DNA of 64,000 nt from an uncultured Ruminococcus sp. (GCA_945868475.1 CAMBLM010000003.1:162123-226122); one strand, 5' to 3'; counted from the first letter of the stretch, positions 33,060 to 42,733 are shown. Notes: a model not told the origin generated them from the sequence alone. Made by a program: numbers and translations.

Positions 33060-35783
33060 TTGGCAGACAAGCTTTACTCGGTCGATGATATCATAAACGA
33101 ATATTCGGGAAAAGGCGGCGGAGATGACGGCAAAAAGGAAAGCGTTGACGAACTGCTCGAAAATTTCCGCAAAAACGATCCTACCGAAACGGTAACACTG
33201 CACAACACGGATATTTTCGGCAAAATAAACGAAGAAACTGCTGATAATTCGGGCGAAAAGCCGGAAAAAACGGCAAAACCCGAGGGCGCATTTGAGGAAA
33301 AATACAGCAAGCTTTCCGAAAAGATGAACGAGGTCGCAAAGCGTGAGAGCGAAACTCCCGAAAAGGTCATAAAAGGACAGGGCAGGGAGCGTTCTTTCTC
33401 AGAGAAGATAGAAAGCGGCTTCGGAGATGATAAAAAGGCTGAAAAGGGCGATTCGCTCGCTCAGCGATTCAAAAACAGAAAGAAGCAGGAGGAAAATGAA
33501 GAAGCTCCTGCACCCGAACCGACTGTACAGAAGCCCGTTCAGCCAAGTCCTTTCGACAAATATGAAGCCATCGCGCAGGACAATGCGGAAGATGACGAAG
33601 CGGAGGACAAGGCCCCCGAAACGATCAAAAAGGGCAAGAGCCTTGATGAGATACTTGATGAATACTCCAGGGAACGTCCTGAACAGAGAGCCAGAAAGGA
33701 GTTCACGCAGCATCGGAGCATAACCGAATTCTTCACTCGGAAGATCCCGACAGATGATGCGGGAGGTGAGCTTTCCGACGAGATGCGCCGGCTTCGCAAA
33801 GAGAGAATGTCAAGGACTCAGGGTGTAACGCCCGTTGAAAGAAAGTCGATCTCGGATATCGACTTAAAACTGGACGATAAGATACTGCCCGACACAGCAC
33901 AGTTCAAGATAGATGCTGAATCGGCAAAGCTTGATGAGCTTAAAGAGCGCAGGAGCAAGAAGATAAAGGATTTCGTTCTTGTCGGTGATGAGGAGGACGA
34001 GCCTGACGAAGAACCCGATGAAAAGGCTATCGAAGATTATGAGGAATACGATGATGCGGCGGCTATCGTCAGCGACATTGACCGAATAAAGGGAACGCTT
34101 ACGCTCAGGCTCATCGTGGTCGCAGTCTGTCTTGCGGTGAGCGCGTATATATCGCTTGCGAATGATCTTAACATTTTCCCGATGTTCGATCTTCTCAACA
34201 AGAGGACGCAGACGAACACATATCTCTTCGTCAATGCGATAATAGGCATACTTGCGGCGTTTTCGGCTTATCCAGTTATAAGCTGCGGACTTTCAAAGCT
34301 GTTTTCGATGAAAGCCGACTGCGACAGTCTGAGTGCCGTTGCAATGGTGACGGGCATCGCGAACTGCGTTATAATGTTCGCGAACAGCAACCTTATAAAG
34401 GGCAGCATCGTACATATTTACCTTACAACGGCAATACTTTCACTGCTTTTCAACACGATAGGAAAGCTTCTGATAGTGACGAGGACAAAGCGAAGCTTCA
34501 GCTTCGTTTCGGGCAGCGGCGACAAATATGCTCTGCTAAAGGTCGAGGACGAAGAAACGGCGCAGAATTTCACGCGCGGAACGCTTCGCGATTTTCCGAA
34601 CCTTGTTTCAATGAAAAAGACGGAGATGCTCCGTGATTTCCTCAAAATTTCGTATGCGCCCGACAGCACGGATAATTTCTGCCGTGTATTTACGCCGATA
34701 ATACTTGCGGCAGGAGTGATAGTCGGGGTGCTTGCAGGATTTGTGGCAAAGGGTGAGTACGGTTCGGCAGGAGCTTATGTCGGCTTCTCGGTATTCACCG
34801 GCTGTGTTGCGATATGCTCGGCGGTCTCGCTGATGCTCGTTGTAAATCTTCCTATGGAGAAAGCTTCAAAGAAGAATTCGGAGCTTCAGGGTGCTTTGCT
34901 CGGATATGATGCGGTGGAGGAATTCGCCGACACGAACAGTGTTCTTATTGACGCTGCGCAGCTTTTTCCGCAGGGAAGCGTAACGCTTTCGGCAATAAAA
35001 GTCTTTTCCGACACGAGGATAGATGAAGCTATTGTTGAGGCGGCGAGCCTCACGAATCAGTCGGGAAGCATACTCAAGAATATGTTCTACGATATCATTG
35101 CAGGAAAGACCGAGCTTCTCAATCCCGTCGAAAGCTATATTTTCGAGGATTCGATGGGACTTTGCGGCTGGATAAACAACAAGCGTGTGCTTCTCGGCAG
35201 CCGTGAGCTTATGATAAATCACAGCATTGAGGAAGTTCCCTCGGCGGCAAAGGAGCAGGAATACACGCGCGGCGGAAGATCGGCGGTATATCTCTCCATT
35301 TCGGGTGAGCTTTCGGCAATGTTCATTGTTGAGATAAGCCCTTCGCTCGAGGTCAAGAGGGCATTGACGGAGCTTTCAAAGCAAGGCGTTTACACGGTGA
35401 TAAAGACGGTCGATTCACTTATTTCAATAAACCTCATTTCGGAGCTTTACGGCGTTTCGTCCGAATATTTCAAACTGCTGCCGTTCCGACTTTATGAAAA
35501 GTACGAAGAAACTGTTTCATATGAGCCAAAGGTAAAGGCGACGGCTGCCTGCTCGGGAAAATTTGCGGCGCTTTCATCTATAATATGCGGCTGCAAGAAT
35601 CTCCGCGGAACTATCACTACGGGCATTGCGCTTGAAGCGGTTTCGGTGCTGCTCGGAATAATGATATGCTTTGCGATGGTGCTTCTCAAATGCTTCGGTG
35701 AACTTTCGGCAACAATGACCTGCGCTTACAACCTTTGCTTTGCGCTGGTATTCGCAGTTTTTCAGACTTTCAGAAAGACATAA
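33060..35783 (+). CDS. second degenerate P-type ATPase homologue with long acidic tail
   Basis: 907 residues. Residues 1-340 are charged and disordered, with three similar short motifs: SVDDIINEYS (7-16), SVDELLENFR (28-37), SLDEILDEYS (194-203). Membrane helices cluster at 348-470 and 545-597. The P-domain equivalent reads NSVLIDAAQLFPQGSV (627-641), keeping only the aspartate of DKTGTLT. GWINNKRVLLGSRELM and GGRSAVYLSISGELSAMF follow the N-domain pattern of heavy-metal ATPases. There is no CPx metal motif, TGES or GDGxND. Transport activity is unlikely; function unknown. TTG start after AGGGGGTG. Confidence 0.75.
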   Translation: MADKLYSVDDIINEYSGKGGGDDGKKESVDELLENFRKNDPTETVTLHNTDIFGKINEETADNSGEKPEKTAKPEGAFEEKYSKLSEKMNEVAKRESETPEKVIKGQGRERSFSEKIESGFGDDKKAEKGDSLAQRFKNRKKQEENEEAPAPEPTVQKPVQPSPFDKYEAIAQDNAEDDEAEDKAPETIKKGKSLDEILDEYSRERPEQRARKEFTQHRSITEFFTRKIPTDDAGGELSDEMRRLRKERMSRTQGVTPVERKSISDIDLKLDDKILPDTAQFKIDAESAKLDELKERRSKKIKDFVLVGDEEDEPDEEPDEKAIEDYEEYDDAAAIVSDIDRIKGTLTLRLIVVAVCLAVSAYISLANDLNIFPMFDLLNKRTQTNTYLFVNAIIGILAAFSAYPVISCGLSKLFSMKADCDSLSAVAMVTGIANCVIMFANSNLIKGSIVHIYLTTAILSLLFNTIGKLLIVTRTKRSFSFVSGSGDKYALLKVEDEETAQNFTRGTLRDFPNLVSMKKTEMLRDFLKISYAPDSTDNFCRVFTPIILAAGVIVGVLAGFVAKGEYGSAGAYVGFSVFTGCVAICSAVSLMLVVNLPMEKASKKNSELQGALLGYDAVEEFADTNSVLIDAAQLFPQGSVTLSAIKVFSDTRIDEAIVEAASLTNQSGSILKNMFYDIIAGKTELLNPVESYIFEDSMGLCGWINNKRVLLGSRELMINHSIEEVPSAAKEQEYTRGGRSAVYLSISGELSAMFIVEISPSLEVKRALTELSKQGVYTVIKTVDSLISINLISELYGVSSEYFKLLPFRLYEKYEETVSYEPKVKATAACSGKFAALSSIICGCKNLRGTITTGIALEAVSVLLGIMICFAMVLLKCFGELSATMTCAYNLCFALVFAVFQTFRKT

Positions 35784-35836
35784 ATGATACAGTGACGTTT
35801 GGGTGAGTTAAAAAAATTAAAAAAGGGTGAGCGAAA

Positions 35837-37804
35837 TTGAAAAAGAAAACTTTCGGCTTTGACAAGAAGATACTTGTTTACATCTGTGCGATAATGGTCA
35901 TACTCCAGGTTCTCGTTACAGGTGTAGGATATGCGATCTCGAACAAGATAGTCGGAGATGAACAGCGCGGAAAGATCATTGCAGATATGCAGGTCTATGC
36001 AAACGAGCTTAACAGTTGGATATATGACAAGGACGAGGGACTTAACCTTGTCGGACGTTCCGTTGCGGATTACGGACTGGACAGAAACGAAACGATGAAG
36101 GCTCTCAACGATCAGAAGGCACTTGACAGTTCAATAATGGAAAACTATGTCTGCTATCCGAATGATGATGTCGTTTTTGCCTCGGGTATCCCGATCCCCG
36201 AGGGACTCATCGTTACACAGCGTGACTGGTACAAGGATGCAGTTGCGGCAGACGGAAAAATGATCTGCACCGACCCTTACATTGACGCGAACACGGGCAG
36301 CCTTGTTATCACCGTTGCGAAGATAATCAAAAAGGGAACTGACCTTTTCTGCGTAGTCGGTGCTGATGTTAAGATCGATGAATTTGTTGCAAGGTGCAGC
36401 GAATTCAAGATATATGATAATTCCTATGCTTTTCTCCTTTCGACAACGGGCGATTTCATCGTTCACGAAAATGCAGACTTTCTCCCGGCGATCGTTGACG
36501 GCGCGGTTAAGTCGGTGAATGTTGCGGATGTTCCGCAGTATTCGGGAAATGAAGTCGTTGCGAACACTGTTTTCAGGACAAAGGATTACAACAACAAAAC
36601 AGTCATGATATGCACCTTGCCGCTCTCAAACGGCTGGCAGCTCGGCTACAGCATTGATTACAGAGAATATTCACATTCGCTCCGTATGCTCAGAAAGGTC
36701 TATGTTGCGATCTTCGTTCCTGCGATACTTGTTGTCCTCCTTGGCGGAAGCTTTATCCTTAAAAGGTGCTTAAAGCCCGTAAAGAGCATACATAAAGCTA
36801 TCATCAGCATGGAAAACGGCGACCTCAGCTATGCTCCCGACTATTTCGGCGATGATATTCTCGGCACACTCTGTGAAGCACTTGCAAAGACGAACACAGC
36901 ACTCAAAGGCTATGTAAATGATATTTCCACAAACCTTGAAAATATGGCGAACGGAAACTTCAACGTTCAGTTTTCGGCTGATTATGTCGGCGACTTCTCT
37001 TCCATAAAGGGTTCGATCGAGGGCATTGCGGCTTCGATGCAGAACATTATCGAAGGCGTAAGCACGGCTTCTTCGCAGGTAACTATCGGTGCGGACAGCG
37101 TTTCCGAAACAGCAACGAGCCTTGCAATGGGCGCGAGTGAGCAGTCGCAGACAGTTGATGAACTCAATGAGATCATCGAGCATTTTATGACGCTCGTTTC
37201 GCAGAGCGTTGACAATGCCGACAAGGCAAGGGATTATTCCAACCAGACGGGCGAATGTATCGAAAACAGCAACGTCAGCATGAAAGAGCTTCTTGATTCA
37301 ATGGAGCAGATCACCGAAATGTCAACACAGATCGAAAAGATCGTCAAGACTATTGATGATATCGCATTCCAGACCAATATCCTTGCGCTCAACGCCGCTG
37401 TTGAAGCAGCAAGAGCAGGTGCGGCAGGCAAGGGCTTTGCAGTTGTAGCAGACGAGGTACGAAACCTCGCTTCAAAGTCCGCAGAAGCCGCAAAGGGTAC
37501 AACAGCACTTATCCAGAATACGACCGAAGCGGTTGCAAAGGGTTCAGCTATCGCAAACGCAACCGCCGAATCGCTTGACGCGGTTACAACAAAGTCGAGA
37601 GATGTAAACACGCTTGTTGAGAGCATCTCCAACGCATGCGACGAGCAGAGAGCGCAGATAAGCGTTATCACGGACAAGCTCAGTGCTATCTCGGATATCG
37701 CAAGAAAGAACGCTGCGACAGCCGAAGAATCCGCTGCATCGAGTGAAGAACTCAGCGGTCAGGCAAGAACTCTTGACGACCTCATGGCACAGTTCAGAAA
37801 TTAA
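35837..37804 (+). CDS. methyl-accepting chemotaxis protein with Cache sensor
   Basis: 655 residues. Membrane helices near 10-30 and 290-312 flank a periplasmic-side sensor of dCache type ([20 protein letters not shown], typical ligand-pocket pattern). A HAMP domain follows, then a methylation and signalling helical domain with the hairpin tip [20 protein letters not shown] and [20 protein letters not shown]. The C-terminus [14 protein letters not shown] is close to the remnant at 13411. No pentapeptide tether. TTG start with AAAAGGGTGAG upstream. Other chemotaxis genes are absent here. Confidence 0.95.
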   Translation: MKKKTFGFDKKILVYICAIMVILQVLVTGVGYAISNKIVGDEQRGKIIADMQVYANELNSWIYDKDEGLNLVGRSVADYGLDRNETMKALNDQKALDSSIMENYVCYPNDDVVFASGIPIPEGLIVTQRDWYKDAVAADGKMICTDPYIDANTGSLVITVAKIIKKGTDLFCVVGADVKIDEFVARCSEFKIYDNSYAFLLSTTGDFIVHENADFLPAIVDGAVKSVNVADVPQYSGNEVVANTVFRTKDYNNKTVMICTLPLSNGWQLGYSIDYREYSHSLRMLRKVYVAIFVPAILVVLLGGSFILKRCLKPVKSIHKAIISMENGDLSYAPDYFGDDILGTLCEALAKTNTALKGYVNDISTNLENMANGNFNVQFSADYVGDFSSIKGSIEGIAASMQNIIEGVSTASSQVTIGADSVSETATSLAMGASEQSQTVDELNEIIEHFMTLVSQSVDNADKARDYSNQTGECIENSNVSMKELLDSMEQITEMSTQIEKIVKTIDDIAFQTNILALNAAVEAARAGAAGKGFAVVADEVRNLASKSAEAAKGTTALIQNTTEAVAKGSAIANATAESLDAVTTKSRDVNTLVESISNACDEQRAQISVITDKLSAISDIARKNAATAEESAASSEELSGQARTLDDLMAQFRN

Positions 37805-37811
37805 AAAATGA

Positions 37812-37847
37812 AACTGCCCTTGGAATTTTTTCTAAGGGCAGTTTTTA
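37812..37847 (+). terminator. chemoreceptor gene terminator
   Basis: AACTGCCCTT (37812-37821) and AAGGGCAGTT (37834-37843), followed by TTT. Confidence 0.9.
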
Positions 37848-37857
37848 TAGCATAAAA

Positions 37858-37888
37858 GCCGCCGCAGTTCGCTTTGAACTGCGGCGGC
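37858..37888. repeat. GC-rich perfect hairpin
   Basis: GCCGCCGCAGTTC (37858-37870) and GAACTGCGGCGGC (37876-37888), 13 bp perfect stem, loop GCTTT. It lies between the terminator and the repeat array and ends in TTAGTAT. Confidence 0.7.
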
Positions 37889-37904
37889 TTAGTATTACTT
37901 ATGA

Positions 37905-38161
37905 TGTTGAACAATGGTGTTTTTCTTGATGTCGATATGTATTGTCGTTCATGATGTCTTTGCCTGCTGTCGTTGATTCTGTCTAAACGTGATGCTTTGC
38001 TGAGATGTCATAACGTGATGTCGAAACGTGTTGTCTTGCATGAGATGTCATAGCGTGATGTCGTTATGTATTGTCTTTCGTGATGTTTTTCATGCTGTCA
38101 GATTCAAATGTCGTATCAGAATGTCATTCCTGCTGTCTGCCGTGATGTCTTTTATTTTGTT
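37905..38161. repeat. array of about 21 degenerate TGATGTC units with a 12-14 bp period
   Basis: A TGTC or near-TGTC core begins at 37905, 37918, 37930, 37943, 37955, 37968, 37980, 37993, 38006, 38019, 38032, 38046, 38059, 38072, 38084, 38096, 38109, 38122, 38134, 38146 and 38158. Spacings are 12, 13 or 14, mean 12.7. The best units read CGTGATGTC or CATGATGTC. Two 40-bp blocks, 38001-38040 and 38041-38080, each TGAGATGTCATA.CGTGATG at the start, show a three-unit higher-order repeat. No open frame spans it. It lies between two convergent genes. Role unknown. Confidence 0.85.
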
Positions 38162-38177
38162 TAATTAAACACTTAAA

Positions 38178-38678
38178 TTATTCCTCGGTCTTGTCGGTAT
38201 CGATAACTTCGCCTTCAAGTACCTCGGGCTTTTCCTCTGCTGCTTCGGCAGCTTCGGGGGACTCTTCTGTTTCGGTCTGCTCTGCTTCTTCGGCAGGCTC
38301 TTCCTCCTTGGGAGGTTCGGGCTTTATGAGCTTTGCTCCGCAGTGGCCGCAGAATGAATTTTCGATAGGACATTCAGCGCCGCACTCTGCGCACTTTACT
38401 GCGCCCTTGAGGGAGAGTATCTGTGCTTTCATCTCGTCGATAGCATTGAGAGCTTCCGTGATCTCGTTAACGGTGTCTGCGATATCTGCATCGGGAGCGT
38501 CCTTATATTTATTATAATAAAACTCGCCGATAGCGGAATAATTCGAGCGGACAACGCCCTCTTTTGCGAGGATCCTGCTGTTGAGTCTTGCGCTTTCGCC
38601 TACAAGCTTTGTTTTTTCGCTGACTACTTTACCTGTTTCGCTGATAGTTTTGCTGATTTTTTCGATTACATCGTTCAT
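38178..38678 (-). CDS. coiled-coil protein with zinc ribbon
   Basis: 166 residues. Residues 1-85 are helical (MNDVIEKISKTISETGKVV and onward), then a double CxxC zinc ribbon: CAECGAEC and CGHCGAK around 93-117. The last 50 residues are Glu/Pro/Ala-rich and disordered. The family is common in Firmicutes and uncharacterised. It is expected to be read from the minus-strand half of the palindromic promoter at 38870-38910, through the repeat at 38698. Confidence 0.8.
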   Translation of the reverse strand: MNDVIEKISKTISETGKVVSEKTKLVGESARLNSRILAKEGVVRSNYSAIGEFYYNKYKDAPDADIADTVNEITEALNAIDEMKAQILSLKGAVKCAECGAECPIENSFCGHCGAKLIKPEPPKEEEPAEEAEQTETEESPEAAEAAEEKPEVLEGEVIDTDKTEE

Positions 38679-38697
38679 TATGTTTTCCTCCTGTCAA

Positions 38698-38796
38698 ATA
38701 CTAATCTCTGATGAATGTGTAGAAAAAATCGGTGCAAGATCCATTTATTTGAGATTTCGCTTGATTTTTGTACAAATTTAGATCAGATATTAGTAT
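38698..38796. repeat. 99-bp ATACTAAT-family inverted repeat
   Basis: ATACTAATCTCTGAT (38698 on) and its inverted partner ATCAGATATTAGTAT (to 38796). The right arm TTTTTGTACAAATTTAGAT follows the pattern of the arms at 5817, 9186 and 14166. It sits in the leader of the zinc-ribbon gene. Confidence 0.75.
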
Positions 38797-38869
38797 AAAG
38801 TAGGTGTTAAAGACAAGTCGGCAATCCTTGACATTGCCTATTTCCTTAACACGGGAATATTTATCTTGC

Positions 38870-38910
38870 TTGACATTTAATATTATACAGCATATAATAT
38901 TAAATGTCAA
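38870..38910. promoter_or_regulatory. perfect palindrome forming a consensus promoter on each strand
   Basis: An 18-bp arm TTGACATTTAATATTATA (38870-38887) faces its exact inverted copy (38893-38910) across CAGCA. Plus strand: TTGACA 38870-38875, 17 bp, TATAAT 38893-38898, reading antisense into pdp. Minus strand: TTGACA 38910-38905, 17 bp, TATAAT 38887-38882, reading to the zinc-ribbon gene. The pdp stop codon (38900-38902) lies inside. It might instead be an operator or a pdp 3' hairpin. Confidence 0.6.
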
Positions 38911-40216
38911 TACCTTTTATAACTTTTTTTATAATTTTTTTCTTCTCGCCCGAAAGTGACGGTTCTATGCGGAAAATCGAACGGAATTCCTCGCCGAGTT
39001 CGTTTATTTCACATTCGGTCGAGGTATAAAGTGTTCCGAGCCGCTCGCCCTTATGCACGAAGTCACCGACTTTCTTATCAAATATTATGCCGGCGGTCGG
39101 GTCGATAGAAGCTTCTTTGGATTTTCTGCCTGCGCCGAGTTTGAGGGATATCATTCCCGTTTCTTCGCAGGAGATTTTGTTTATAAAGCCGTCCTTGTCC
39201 GAAAAAACTTCAAGGGTATGCGATGCTTTGCCGAAAAGAGAGTAATCCTCGGTAACGTTCGGGTCGCCGCCTTGCGCTGAGATCATTCTGCGGAGCGTTT
39301 CAAGCGCTTTTCCCGAGGTGAGGGCGTTTTCAGCCATAGCAAAGCACTCTTCAAAGCTGCCCTTGCCTGCAAGGCGAAGCATTTCCGCTGCGAGGGTGAG
39401 TGAAACTTCGCGCAGGTCGGCAGGTGCATTGCCTTTGAGTGTTTCGATAGCCTCAATGACTTCGAGCGAGTTTCCGACAGCCATTCCGAGCGGCTGATCC
39501 ATATCCGTCAGAACAGCAGAGCATTTTCTTCCTGCGAGAGTTCCGACGCTGACCATTGCACGGGCAAGCTTTTCTGCGTCCTCCTCGGTCTTCATAAATG
39601 CGCCGTCGCCGACTTTTACATCGAGGACGATGCCGTCTGCGCCCGTGGCAAGCTTTTTGCTCATAATTGACGAGCATATAAGCGGTATGCTGTCAACGGT
39701 AGCGGTCGCATTTCGCAGAGCGTACAGCTTTTTATCCGCAGGGACGAGCGAACCCGTCTGACCTGCGACTGCAAAGCCGACATTCTTCACGCAGGACATA
39801 AATTCGCTGTAGGAAAGCGAGGTGTTAAAACCCGGGATAGCTTCGAGCTTATCGATAGTACCGCCCGTATGTCCAAGGCCTCTGCCCGACATTTTGGGGA
39901 CGTATATTCCGCAGCTTGCGGCGATCGGCGCGGTTATGAGCGTTGTTTTGTCGCCGACTCCGCCCGTGCTGTGCTTATCGGCGCAGAATTTATCGAGGTC
40001 GGGCTTCATCATATCGCCCGAGCGCGCCATTGCCATTGTGAGGTCGGTCGTTTCTTTGTCCGATAAAGAAGAAAAGCATACCGCCATGAGCCACGCCGAA
40101 GCCTGATAATCGGGAATGCTGCCGGAAACATATCCGGCAACAAACCAATTGATCTCTTCGGCAGAAAGCTCTGCGCCATGCTTTGTTTTTTCTATTAATT
40201 CATACATTGTTATCAT
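38900..40216 (-). CDS. pdp: pyrimidine-nucleoside phosphorylase
   Basis: 438 residues. Splits uridine and thymidine into base and (deoxy)ribose-1-phosphate for nucleoside salvage. Family signatures: DKHSTGGVGDKTTL (phosphate site), SGRGLGHTGGTIDKLEAI, and DVKVGDGAFMKTEEDA. The lysine of KHS and the GVGDK loop are intact. Its start overlaps the stop of the SpoIID-like gene by 4 bp (ATGA), an odd partner for a salvage enzyme; the internal ATG at 40207 is also possible. Last gene of the sortase operon. Confidence 0.95.
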   Translation of the reverse strand: MITMYELIEKTKHGAELSAEEINWFVAGYVSGSIPDYQASAWLMAVCFSSLSDKETTDLTMAMARSGDMMKPDLDKFCADKHSTGGVGDKTTLITAPIAASCGIYVPKMSGRGLGHTGGTIDKLEAIPGFNTSLSYSEFMSCVKNVGFAVAGQTGSLVPADKKLYALRNATATVDSIPLICSSIMSKKLATGADGIVLDVKVGDGAFMKTEEDAEKLARAMVSVGTLAGRKCSAVLTDMDQPLGMAVGNSLEVIEAIETLKGNAPADLREVSLTLAAEMLRLAGKGSFEECFAMAENALTSGKALETLRRMISAQGGDPNVTEDYSLFGKASHTLEVFSDKDGFINKISCEETGMISLKLGAGRKSKEASIDPTAGIIFDKKVGDFVHKGERLGTLYTSTECEINELGEEFRSIFRIEPSLSGEKKKIIKKVIKGIDI

Positions 40217-41652
40217 AATACATCAATTCCCGTATAGTAATATTTCAAGATCTGATCGTATGTATAACCGAGCTTGGCGAGGTAGTTCGCGCCGTTCTGG
40301 CTCATTCCGACGCCGTGGCCCCAACCGTAGGTCGTGAAGATGAAATATCCGTCCGAATAGGAAATATCGAAGCTTGCGCTTTTAAGATTGTATGAAAGTA
40401 CGCTTTCACGAAGCTTGCGTCCCGTGATAGTAGCCTGTCCGTCAACATCAACGGTAGAAACGTAGTTCCCGTCGATATGACCCGTAACTGTCAGCCAGTT
40501 TTCGGGGTTATCCGAAAGTGTGATGCCGAGGTAGCGTTCGAGTGCGGAACGTATCTCGCTTTCGGAGAACTTTGTCTGCTTGCCGTAGTTTGGGTCGCCG
40601 TCCGCATCGAAAGGACATTCAACGCTGACGAGGTATGGGATACTTCCGCCCCAGACATTTACGGAAGAGGCCGTATATCCCGAGGAAGAAGCCATATAAA
40701 CGGTCTGTGCGACCTTTCCGTTATAATAGCAGCATTTTCCCCAGACGGAGGAAACAAGGTCAACGATGCGCTGCGGAGGATCGCTCTTTACGAGGACGGT
40801 CGGGGTAAGGCCGTTTACGTTGTGATACTTGACGTATGAATAAGCTGCGACAGCCTGAGCCCTTATGGCTTCATCGCTGAACGAAGCGGAAATCTCGTTG
40901 TTGACGATCCTGCAAACGAGGTCGAAAGCGTCGTCGGTATGTACAGAACCGCCGTATTTTGCGGTGAAAACTTCATTTCCGTTCGATGAAACGGTAGAAG
41001 CTTCTGTAACGGCTTCAGTGGTTATAAAGGTCGGAGTTGTTTCGGTAGGTGTATCATCGATAGTGACAATAACATCGGCAACGGAAACGGGGGCGATATC
41101 CGCAAGGCTTTCGGCATCCGAAGCCACTGTTGAAGCGGTATCATCTTCCGGTGAGGGATCATCGTCTATGATAACATCGTCGTCATCATCGGCATCTTCG
41201 TCATAATCCTGCTGATCCTCCATAAGATCATCGGCAGGGTCATCCTCCGAACCGAGCTGTGAAAGCTTTTTCTCCTGATCGTTGTCGTCAGCGAGGACGT
41301 TGTTGTGCGAAGCGGTGTTCTTGTTTTCGTTTGTATCGCCAAGTTCTTCGGCGTGACCCGAGGGGAGACTCATCGGAATTTCGCTGTCATCGGCAAAATT
41401 CGGCGGAACAGTGGTGACTGCTTCGCGCTTAGTGACGATATCGGAATAATCCATTCCCGCATATTCCGAAACTGCGGCGGAGGTCGCTTCGCCAATGTCT
41501 TCTCCCGTATCGGCGTCTGTTTCGGTCGAATAGTAGAAGTCCATTGAGATCGGCTCTTCATCGACATCTTCGACAAGGCAGAAAGCAAAGGTATAGAACC
41601 CTGCGACCAGCAGCAAAGATGCGATGCCGCTCAAAACTGTACTTTTTTTCAT
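40213..41652 (-). CDS. SpoIID/LytB-domain exported protein
   Basis: 479 residues. A signal-anchor helix (about 6-27) is followed by a 200-residue acidic, Thr/Asp-rich linker and a SpoIID-like domain (about 240-479): NEISASFSDEAIRAQAVAAYSY, VYMASSSGYTASSVNVWGG, and the hallmark GWGHGVGMSQNGA. SpoIID is a lytic transglycosylase of endospore engulfment; homologues without sporulation function act on cell-wall peptidoglycan. Its place behind four sortases suggests a wall-processing role here rather than sporulation. Confidence 0.88.
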   Translation of the reverse strand: MKKSTVLSGIASLLLVAGFYTFAFCLVEDVDEEPISMDFYYSTETDADTGEDIGEATSAAVSEYAGMDYSDIVTKREAVTTVPPNFADDSEIPMSLPSGHAEELGDTNENKNTASHNNVLADDNDQEKKLSQLGSEDDPADDLMEDQQDYDEDADDDDDVIIDDDPSPEDDTASTVASDAESLADIAPVSVADVIVTIDDTPTETTPTFITTEAVTEASTVSSNGNEVFTAKYGGSVHTDDAFDLVCRIVNNEISASFSDEAIRAQAVAAYSYVKYHNVNGLTPTVLVKSDPPQRIVDLVSSVWGKCCYYNGKVAQTVYMASSSGYTASSVNVWGGSIPYLVSVECPFDADGDPNYGKQTKFSESEIRSALERYLGITLSDNPENWLTVTGHIDGNYVSTVDVDGQATITGRKLRESVLSYNLKSASFDISYSDGYFIFTTYGWGHGVGMSQNGANYLAKLGYTYDQILKYYYTGIDVL

Positions 41653-41671
41653 AGTGATTTCCTTTCAGATC

Positions 41672-42718
41672 TTATTCTGTATATGAACCGCCGTTGAATT
41701 TATAGTAAATAGCAGGCCACTTGGGGTTCTGATTTACATAGAAATTCGAGGTATCGATGTTTTCGGTGGTTTCGCCCGAACGAAGACGTCTTGCGATAAC
41801 AACGTGACGCGCTTCGTCCCATTCGTATGCGCAGGTAGAAAGGGTAAGGTATTTATCGTTTTCATCAAAGTCAATTCCTGTGATGAACTGGCTGCGGGTT
41901 GTTATTTCTTTCTTGAAATTCTCAAAAGTATAAGTTCCGCTGTCCTTGAAATTGACATAATTGATGTAATCGAACAAGTTTCCGTCGTCATGCTCGGGGA
42001 GAGTGTTTATGACGAACGAGGATATGATAACGTAGGTGTAGTTTTCGTAATAGTTATCGTAGTAGACAAATGGGTTTTTGAGCCAGTATTTGAGATCCCA
42101 TTTATAATAGTCGAGGTTGCCGAACATTGAACCGTCGCGGTTATTGTGACCGTAGAGGATAATATTGTCGCTCTGCTTGTCGGAGTAATCGTTGATAACG
42201 TTTCGGGGGTCGGCAAAGACCGTTCCGACCGAGCGCACCTGATCGTAGAAGTTGTGTTTTAAGTAGTAGCTGTCGTCACGCTGAACGACGGGTTCGCCGA
42301 ACACATCGGGGATATAGACATAGCCGACATAATCGGGGTTTATCGCAAGCATTTCTTCCGCAGCTTCGGACTTTACGAGCGGCGGACGCTGTTCCTCGGG
42401 GACTTCTTCGATATTATCGGAGGGGAGAGTGTTATCTGCTGTATCATTTGTGCTTGCGGAGCTGCTCGAAGCATTGTTATAGATAACATTGAGCTTGTTG
42501 TTGTTCTGCTTCGCTTCAAACTGGTGATAAAAATACACTGCAAGCACCGCGATGCAGGCGATAAGCACAACTATCGCGAAAAGTGAGAATATTTTGCTCG
42601 CTATTTCCTTTCCCGAGTCGCCCTTGTGAGGAATAAATGCCTCGGAAAAGCTTTTTTTCTTCTTTTTTTCTTTTTCCTTATAGTGTTGTGACTGGTAAAC
42701 TTCATCGGCAAGTGCCAT
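41672..42718 (-). CDS. class B-like sortase (fourth in cluster order)
   Basis: 348 residues. A Lys-rich cytoplasmic N-terminus (EKEKKKKKSF), one membrane helix (about 44-64), a Ser/Thr/Asp linker, then the sortase barrel. Catalytic residues are H191 in LYGHNNRDG, C296 in LSTCAYEWDEAR and R304. The insert of class B sortases between beta6 and beta7 fits the FVINTLPEHDDG region. The active-site context differs from the other three (CAYEWDEARH against CSNEF.xSRF), so its substrate may differ. Gene spacing 15 and 19 bp. Confidence 0.92.
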   Translation of the reverse strand: MALADEVYQSQHYKEKEKKKKKSFSEAFIPHKGDSGKEIASKIFSLFAIVVLIACIAVLAVYFYHQFEAKQNNNKLNVIYNNASSSSASTNDTADNTLPSDNIEEVPEEQRPPLVKSEAAEEMLAINPDYVGYVYIPDVFGEPVVQRDDSYYLKHNFYDQVRSVGTVFADPRNVINDYSDKQSDNIILYGHNNRDGSMFGNLDYYKWDLKYWLKNPFVYYDNYYENYTYVIISSFVINTLPEHDDGNLFDYINYVNFKDSGTYTFENFKKEITTRSQFITGIDFDENDKYLTLSTCAYEWDEARHVVIARRLRSGETTENIDTSNFYVNQNPKWPAIYYKFNGGSYTE

Positions 42719-42733
42719 TATGTAAAAACTCCT

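Noticed and set aside
37905..38161. CRISPR array
   Set aside because: Units are only 12-14 bp, degenerate and without spacers, and no cas genes are near.
40213..41652. Sporulation gene spoIID proper
   Set aside because: The long acidic linker and the sortase-operon context differ from SpoIID; only the domain is shared and no other sporulation gene is near.
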